From Odontesthes bonariensis (Eukaryota; Chordata; Actinopteri; Atheriniformes; Atherinopsidae): a DNA stretch of 64,000 nt. The notes beneath the pieces are model-generated. The model saw only the letters and a list, made by a program, of their open reading frames with translations, made no database searches and was not told where the DNA came from. This document shows positions 58,827 through 64,000 of this stretch, one piece after another (the stretch's first letter is position 1; the number at the start of each line of letters is the position of its first letter). The position numbers and the translations under genes were made by a program. The DNA lies in NCBI RefSeq assembly GCF_027942865.1, contig NC_134524.1, forward strand, positions 20,017,536-20,081,535. Reading direction: 5' to 3'.

Positions 58827-59834
58827 CTAACTGTATGAGACATAATCCCTAAAATGAGCAGGTTGTCTCAGGAGCCTTCCTGACCGGGAAACTTTATGTT
58901 GTGCGTCCCCTGAGTCAGGGTGTTGACCCACATCCAAAGCCACTGTAGCAAGTGACTCTTGTGGCTCTCCATTGAACTCAGGCAACGTAGTGGAAAGAGC
59001 AGAAGGCCTCGGCAGCGTGTAAGGTTTCAGTCTGTTATAGTGTACTACTTTCCCACTTCCCGCACAGCTGGAAGGATCCCCAATGTGATAGGTGAGTCCT
59101 CGCTCCCCCTGTGTGTCTAACACTGCCATGACCCTGTAAGGGCCCTTCCAATGAGGAGCCAGTTTCAATCGATCCTCTGTAGGATCATGCAGCCAAACAA
59201 AATCCCCCACAGTGTATGGCCGATGACGAGCCACGCCATCATGGTAAAGTTTTTGTCTCTCATGAGCATCTGCAGAACCCAGCCTGGCTCCACCAAAAGC
59301 AGCATCCAATCTGCCCATGAGTGATGTCACAAAGTCATCATAGCCACAAGAAGAGTAGGAGTTGGCCCTCTGAGACAACAATAAAACATCCACAGGAATA
59401 CGGGCCTCACGTCCATGTGTCAGAAAATATGGGGAGTAATTGGTGCAGGCATGAACAGATGTATTGTAGGCAAAAGCCACATGCTTAACATATCCATCCC
59501 ACTCCCCTCCATAAGTCTGCAATAACTTGGCCAGCTGGTCTATCAGTGTTCTGTTAAAGCGTTCCACCATCCCATCTGACTTCGGATTATAGGGAGTGGT
59601 GCGTGTTTTTTTTATTCCCAAAAGCTCACAGAGTCTTTGAACAATCTCAGCTTCAAACTGCCGACCCTGATCACTGTGAACAGTCTCTGGAACTCCATGC
59701 ACAAGAACATAGTCCTCAAATAGGCAACCTGCAACCGATTGGGCTGTTTGGTTGGGAAGAGCATATAAATTCACAAATTTGGTGAAGTAGTCTTCCACCA
59801 CCAACACATATCGGTATCCCTCCGCTGCCACCAA
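58827..59834 (-). CDS. Ty3/gypsy-type integrase, 5'-truncated
   Basis: An open frame of 335 codons with no ATG at its 5' end; it opens at the LTR junction. The rve core is intact: Asp in VLVVEDYFTKF, Asp in VHSDQGRQFE and Glu in DGMVERFNRTL. A C-terminal GPY/F-type module follows (HWKGPYRVM, VVHYNRLKPY). The N-terminal HHCC zinc-binding domain and all upstream pol parts are missing. The lack of stops over 1 kb indicates that the lineage was recently under coding constraint. This copy cannot make a complete polyprotein. Confidence 0.88.
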   Translation of the reverse strand: MVAAEGYRYVLVVEDYFTKFVNLYALPNQTAQSVAGCLFEDYVLVHGVPETVHSDQGRQFEAEIVQRLCELLGIKKTRTTPYNPKSDGMVERFNRTLIDQLAKLLQTYGGEWDGYVKHVAFAYNTSVHACTNYSPYFLTHGREARIPVDVLLLSQRANSYSSCGYDDFVTSLMGRLDAAFGGARLGSADAHERQKLYHDGVARHRPYTVGDFVWLHDPTEDRLKLAPHWKGPYRVMAVLDTQGERGLTYHIGDPSSCAGSGKVVHYNRLKPYTLPRPSALSTTLPEFNGEPQESLATVALDVGQHPDSGDAQHKVSRSGRLLRQPAHFRDYVSYS

Positions 59835-60067
59835 TGTAACCGAGGGTCTTCTTCTTGTTATATTGAGGTATATAAAAGAACCACATGTAGCGTTCTCACA
59901 TTCGCTGGCTCAAAACGGCAGCAGCACTTTATTCACACCTTCAGTTACAGGTTAACCCCGGAACCATTTCCTGTCTTGTGTACAAAATAAAAGCTCTTCA
60001 CATTAATACCGGATGTTACAAACATGCTCAAACATCCCTCTATCCAGGGCTCATAAAAATAGCTTAC
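59835..60067. repeat. LTR, right copy (5' LTR for the minus-strand element)
   Basis: 233 bp matching 58254-58486. It lacks the final A of the TG...CA form and runs directly into the 96-bp duplicate at 60068. Confidence 0.9.
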
Positions 60068-60163
60068 GTCTGGGCGCACAAAGCTGCGAACTAGAATCAA
60101 ATTTTCATGCGCCAATGAAAAGCTGCCTCTGCTTGTTCGCGGTAAAAAAAGTTTGCTAGCTCT
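60068..60163. repeat. 96-bp flank duplication, right copy
   Basis: Direct repeat of 58158-58253. Sequence beyond 60163 (CATAGACTCC) does not match what follows the left copy, which is the LTR. Confidence 0.93.
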
Positions 60164-60915
60164 CATAGACTCCAGTGTTACCGGCGACCACCTGGAGGAG
60201 GGCTTTATATCCAATAGCAAATAGCAAGCCTAGATTAAAGTCGAAAGCATTTAATGGTTGCTGGCAGTGGCATGTAGCCTACAGCAGAGTCTATCACACC
60301 ACTGCACGAGTAAAAACGAAATGTACACATGTATAATTAATTTCATTTTTGTTATGGTTGATTCACGGAGGGGCGGCGCTCTAGCGCCCTCTATTGACTA
60401 ACCGCCACTGGCAGAAAGGGTTTTTTCCATGGTGGGGCTTAATAAAACCAAGACCAGGAACACGTTGGCTCTGAATGGAACTCTGTCATCCATCATGACT
60501 GTGAAAATGGCTGACATTGAGCCACAGTGCTTTAAATGGGAGCCCCCAATATCAGTCATCAAGCATCAAAATCTGCCACAAACACTTACAACAACACTCA
60601 CAAAAAAAATTTGTTTGTTAAGACTTTGCATAGCTAAAACAATTTATTTTAAAATATAGCAGAATTTAGTGTAAAAGTGAAGATTTGTGATTTTGGTATA
60701 AATAAAACAATTGTTTTTTAGCTAGTTTATGGCGATGGAATACTGCAAGGGACCAGCCCCTCCCCCAAAAAAATAAAGAAAGAAACTCTCCCCCGCGCAC
60801 ACGGCCCGGCCCCTGCCCCGCCCGAATCTCACTCCAAGCAAACTTGAAAACTTGAGAGCCCTGGGCATAGCTACCGACCGCCAAACACCTCCGTCAGATG
60901 CGTTCCTATAGAACC

Positions 60916-61888
60916 TAGCCTGGCTGACGCGTCCACAATCTCGATGAGATGGTGGGCTGGGAACTAGGTGTGCGTTTTCTCGTATTTGAGGCGTGGTTTA
61001 CGAATGCCTAGAGCCGTTTATTGGGCGCTACGAATGTCTATCAAATGACGTCAGGTTCTTCCCATGCTGCTTTGCGCGCGATTCATAGCCAATTGTATCA
61101 CTTATACCAGATGACGACAGAAATTCGACGAGGAAGAAGAAAAAAAATGGAAAATAAAAGTAAACTTGCGCTCTAAGCTACTTAAATTTAACAAAGTAGG
61201 CCTATATGCTATATTCTACATGAATTTTTATGTTGTAGAGTTGTGAATTTATTTTAATAATGGAGAAATTGAGCAGCCTTGCTTTGTTGTCTACAGTAGT
61301 AGATCAACCCTCATCTTACTTTGAAGCTCCGGGCTCCCAGAAGTGACGTCAACGCAGCTTTAGCAGCAGAAAAGCTATCAGGCTTGTGTTGATGATAATA
61401 ATAAACTCCTGGACTATGTACAAACTTCCAAATGCATCGTTTTGTGAGTACAGACCATATTTGTACAACTGTTGAAGTTTGGTGTCATGACATATGATTC
61501 TAGTGTGGTAATTTTGGAGATACTGCCAGGGTCAGTTAGCGCTTGTACTAAGCTTTTCGGGATAACTCAGTAACTCAGCTGATGTTCAGCCAATATCGGA
61601 AAAACTTCGGGTGGGCTACTTGGCTGGATGTCACGGTTCAAATGACCCCAGGGTGAATATACTACGAAACACTTTCTAAGGCTGCATTGAACGGTAACGT
61701 TGTGTCCGCTGTCATGTTGGATTAACGCTCTACAAGCTTCGGTGTAGCGCATAGACGTCATCGTCTTGCTGCCCCCCCGTTCTGTGATTGGTTCCCAAAC
61801 TCTAGCAAAAATAAGGGCGGTGGTTTCCAGGCTGACTTTGCAGTGAGAATGAAATCGAGCGCAAAGCAGCATGGGAATTCCCAGGCTA
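60916..61888. mobile_element. 973-bp insert with 9-bp target duplication
   Basis: Ends TAGCCTGG and CCAGGCTA are flanked by the exact 9-bp duplication TATAGAACC (60907-60915 and 61889-61897). Nine-base duplications are typical of MULE-type elements, but an 8-bp hAT reading (ATAGAACC) is possible if the terminus is shifted. No transposase is seen. It sits in the Harbinger-like element, to the right of hAT element 1. Confidence 0.78.
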
Positions 61889-62059
61889 TATAGAACCCAG
61901 AAAAGACCCGACCTCGGAGAAGGAGCTAAAATGGTTATAGGAACTGAGGGAGATAGCCCCGAGTTCCTGTATGTCCGAACACGGGAGAAAACGGCCCTGT
62001 GGATTAAAAGGTTATAAGAACTGCCAAAGGTTCCTTCCTACAGTCCGAAAGCGGCTTTT

Positions 62060-63310
62060 GTTGTAAAATCGGTGGTCAGCCCCTCCTGATCTGACACATT
62101 ATTCAGAGGTTTCGAGGCAGCGGCTGAACTCCACCCAACTTTTTTTCACAGGTGGACATTTCTTTAATGCCAACGTGTTTTCATTTAGCTGCAAAGTCGT
62201 CTTTATGGTAAAAATGTTTCCAAAACCCTGAGTCATTATGAATGAACAAACCCAACAAAGAAGTAAGTGAAAGTGTGGGCACATGACAAGTGAAAACAGA
62301 GTCTTTCTTTGTTTGAACTTGACGTTGAACACCTCACTATTCAATGATGGGGATGTTTTGAATCCACTTACATCTGTCACAGCCGCTAGGGCTGTAAGGT
62401 TGTAAGGTTGTGGTCACGGATGTTCGACATTTCACTACATATAGTAAAAAAAAAACGACCTCCTATAGTCTTTTCCTAAGCTCTGCTCCTGGACCTCACT
62501 AGAGAACATTATTAGGAAAAGGAAAGACGGCAGGAGAAATTTGGATGGTTTCTAAGGACAACTGCGCTGGACCGAGAATCCATTCCCACTGCAACTAATA
62601 CCCCGCAGAGAGATGTTTTGTCTTTCTTTAAAAGACAGCTGCTTTTTACCTGAAAAAAGTGTGTCTATGTTTTTGCCTTCAAATAGCCCCAAAGGTGTCC
62701 TATTGGATCCAAGTCAGGCCATATACTTGGAGTAAGGCCAAGGGAAGGTCACACTTTCTATGGTATTATTAAAAACTCTACTGTTCTTATCAAAAGACTT
62801 CAGATCAGAAATAACTGTTAATGCTGCCCCAGAAAAATAATAGATGGATGGGTGTGGCCGCTTTTATATATACTATAACTGCACAACATACTATACGTAT
62901 GTACGCTTGAGTTTCAAAACTTAATCATATTTTAACTACTGATTTTATCTATTGTTCTTATTTCTTTCTTTTTTGTTTAAAATTTAAATCATGCTTTTTA
63001 TTTCTACTGTTTTAATGTATCGGTAAAGCACTTTGAACCGCCCTGTAGTTGATTGAGCTATAGAAATTAACTTGCCTTGCCTACGTAACGACTTGGCTTT
63101 GAAATATATGTATAGTATGTTCTATTTATCTCATTATTTAATGTTTCACATGCAAACTTGCTCAAAAACCCTCCCAACAGGCCAGTTGGGACACGACTTG
63201 AGCTGTGGTCCCTGCAGGCTGTAACACTGAATACTCACTGATATCCGTGGACCATCCTTTGTACATAGAAGAGGGAAAAGTACACATATATTTAATCTAA
63301 AACTGAAGTC
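62060..63310. other. Intergenic with an L2-like tail
   Basis: At 62930-63083 the words GTAAAGCACTTTGAACCGCC and AACTTGCCTTGCC show the 3' end of the same L2-like family seen at 39510-39788. Otherwise nothing is recognised. The part just before 63311 should hold the promoter of the next gene. Confidence 0.5.
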
Positions 63311-64000
63311 ATGGAGTCCAGGGCTTTTCTTCTGCTGTCCCTTTTGGGATCCTTGTTTGTGGAGCCGGGGTTTGGACAGAGGGGAGACGAGGACCTCAAT
63401 GAGTGGATGAAAGAAAAAGAGAAGTTGATGAAGAATTTGGAGGACAAGCTGAAAATTGTTGAATGCCAGAGTAAGACTGAAGCTCTGGGCACCAGGCTCA
63501 ATACGACCGTCGACGAGCTGACGAGACAGAAAGCTGAAATGGAAAAGCTGAAGAAGGAGAATGAAGGTCACAATCGGTTTACCAAATATCTGAAATTCTT
63601 TTCATTTCGAATCATCCATTTTGAAATTTGCCCTTCTGTTTCATACAACAACTTGTACAGGTCTGAAAACCAAACTGGATGCCTCGGAGAAGGAGATTGA
63701 CAAGCTGAAAGAGAACAGTTATAAAAGTAAGATAATTAACTGACACGATTGAAGTTCATTCCAAGGGTGAATTTTACACCAAGTATTTTCTGTCTATACA
63801 CCGAAAGAAGCCATTCAGTTCGTACAGGACAAAGTAAATCATTTCCTGAATTATTAGGATTATTTTCCTGTAAAATGCTGTCTGTGAGTGTTCCTTTGAG
63901 TCTTTTTTATTTATTTTTATTTAATGGTTTCGTGTAGTTCCACGGCAACATCTCACTTTTTTCTCTGAAACGACCATTTTTATTTCATTTCTTGTACCTT
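63311..64000 (+). CDS. Secreted coiled-coil protein, probably C1q-like (partial)
   Basis: Two exons are visible, 63311-63566 and 63661-63726, and the gene continues beyond the window. The first encodes a signal peptide (MESRAFLLLSLLGSLFVEPG) and a charged coiled coil (WMKEKEKLMKNLEDKLKIVE). The second continues it (KTKLDASEKEIDKLKEN) and ends at a GTAAGA donor. Both introns are phase 1. The architecture matches the N-terminal halves of the two C1q-domain genes at 37740-40469 and 51780-54099, but the C1q domain itself would lie outside the window, so the assignment is by analogy. Confidence 0.68.

Larger units (their letters stand above)
58254..60067 (-). mobile_element. Internally deleted Ty3/gypsy-type LTR retroelement
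   Basis: Two 233-bp direct LTRs enclose about 1.35 kb containing only the integrase region on the minus strand (58827-59834). Gag, protease, reverse transcriptase and RNase H are absent: the right LTR joins straight into the integrase frame. The LTRs look identical, so the insertion or the last LTR homogenisation was recent. It lies inside hAT element 2 and is flanked by a 96-bp direct duplication. Confidence 0.87.
57542..60410. mobile_element. hAT element 2, nested in hAT element 1
   Basis: The short inverted ends CAGTGGCGG and CCGCCACTG are flanked by an exact 8-bp duplication GCAGAAAG (57534-57541 and 60411-60418). It carries no transposase and is itself interrupted by the LTR element at 58254-60067. 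Confidence 0.87.
56857..60863. mobile_element. hAT element 1, nested in the Harbinger-like element
   Basis: The ends CAGGGCTCTCAAGT and its complement are flanked by GGCGTAGC (56849-56856) and GGCATAGC (60864-60871), an 8-bp duplication with one mismatch. No hAT transposase is visible; most of the interval is later insertions. Net own sequence is about 1.1 kb. Confidence 0.85.
56362..62056. mobile_element. Outer PIF/Harbinger-like element holding nested insertions
   Basis: The inverted ends AGCCGCTTTCGGAC (56362 onward, and its complement ending at 62056) are flanked by TTT on both sides (56359-56361, 62057-62059), compatible with a 3-bp target duplication. Removing the nested elements leaves about 690 bp of its own sequence. 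A short frame at 56624-56758 resembles the N-terminus of Harbinger-encoded proteins; no transposase core is present. The class assignment is an inference from this peptide and the 3-bp flanks. Confidence 0.62.

Noticed and set aside
1-64000. CRISPR arrays, operons or bacterial contamination
   Set aside because: No spaced direct repeats of CRISPR form; introns, LINE tails and vertebrate domain architectures are present throughout.

Overview
The window is vertebrate nuclear DNA, almost certainly from a ray-finned (teleost) fish. Genes are split by GT-AG introns. Mobile DNA includes RTE/Rex3-like, L2-like and L1-like LINE pieces, TTAA-flanked MITEs, hAT and Tc1-type elements and an IS3EU-like transposon. 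The genes are families typically expanded in fish: C-type lectin-like, Fc-receptor-like, PARP14 and C1q-like. No bacterial-style operon, CRISPR array or rRNA is visible. Exons were joined by hand from splice sites and phase; every complete model closes in frame with no internal stop.

Layout. 1-5688: a nearly complete DNA transposon with 516-bp inverted ends and an intact six-exon DDE transposase; its left end carries a younger hAT MITE. 5689-10436: a possible first exon of an off-window gene, an AT-rich tandem repeat, a LINE tail, a dead Fc-receptor-like copy and a TA-flanked MITE. 10962-14336 (+): secreted protein with three C-type lectin-like domains. 18227-22214 (-): Fc-receptor-like membrane protein with two Ig domains. 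26729-37028 (+): PARP14-like ADP-ribosyltransferase, 15 exons. 37740-40469 (-): C1q-domain protein. 45682-49628 (+): klhl33. 49767-51047: a 1.28-kb fold-back of a Tc1-like element. 51780-54099 (-): second C1q-domain protein. 56362-62056: transposons nested inside transposons, with a Ty3/gypsy-type LTR element at the core. 63311 onward (+): first exons of a secreted coiled-coil protein, probably a third C1q-like gene.

Together the genes look like an innate-immunity neighbourhood: secreted pattern-recognition proteins, an Ig-family receptor with tyrosine motifs in its tail, and an interferon-pathway ADP-ribosyltransferase, with klhl33 (a probable ubiquitin-ligase adaptor) among them. They are independent transcription units; PARP14 and the first C1q gene are tail to tail with closely spaced or overlapping 3' ends.

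The most striking signals are the apparently youthful IS3EU-like transposon, whose two ends look identical down to a 19-unit dinucleotide repeat; the right end of that element preserving the exact empty site of the hAT MITE in the left end; the multi-level nest at 56-62 kb with readable target duplications; and an LTR element flanked by a 96-bp direct duplication.
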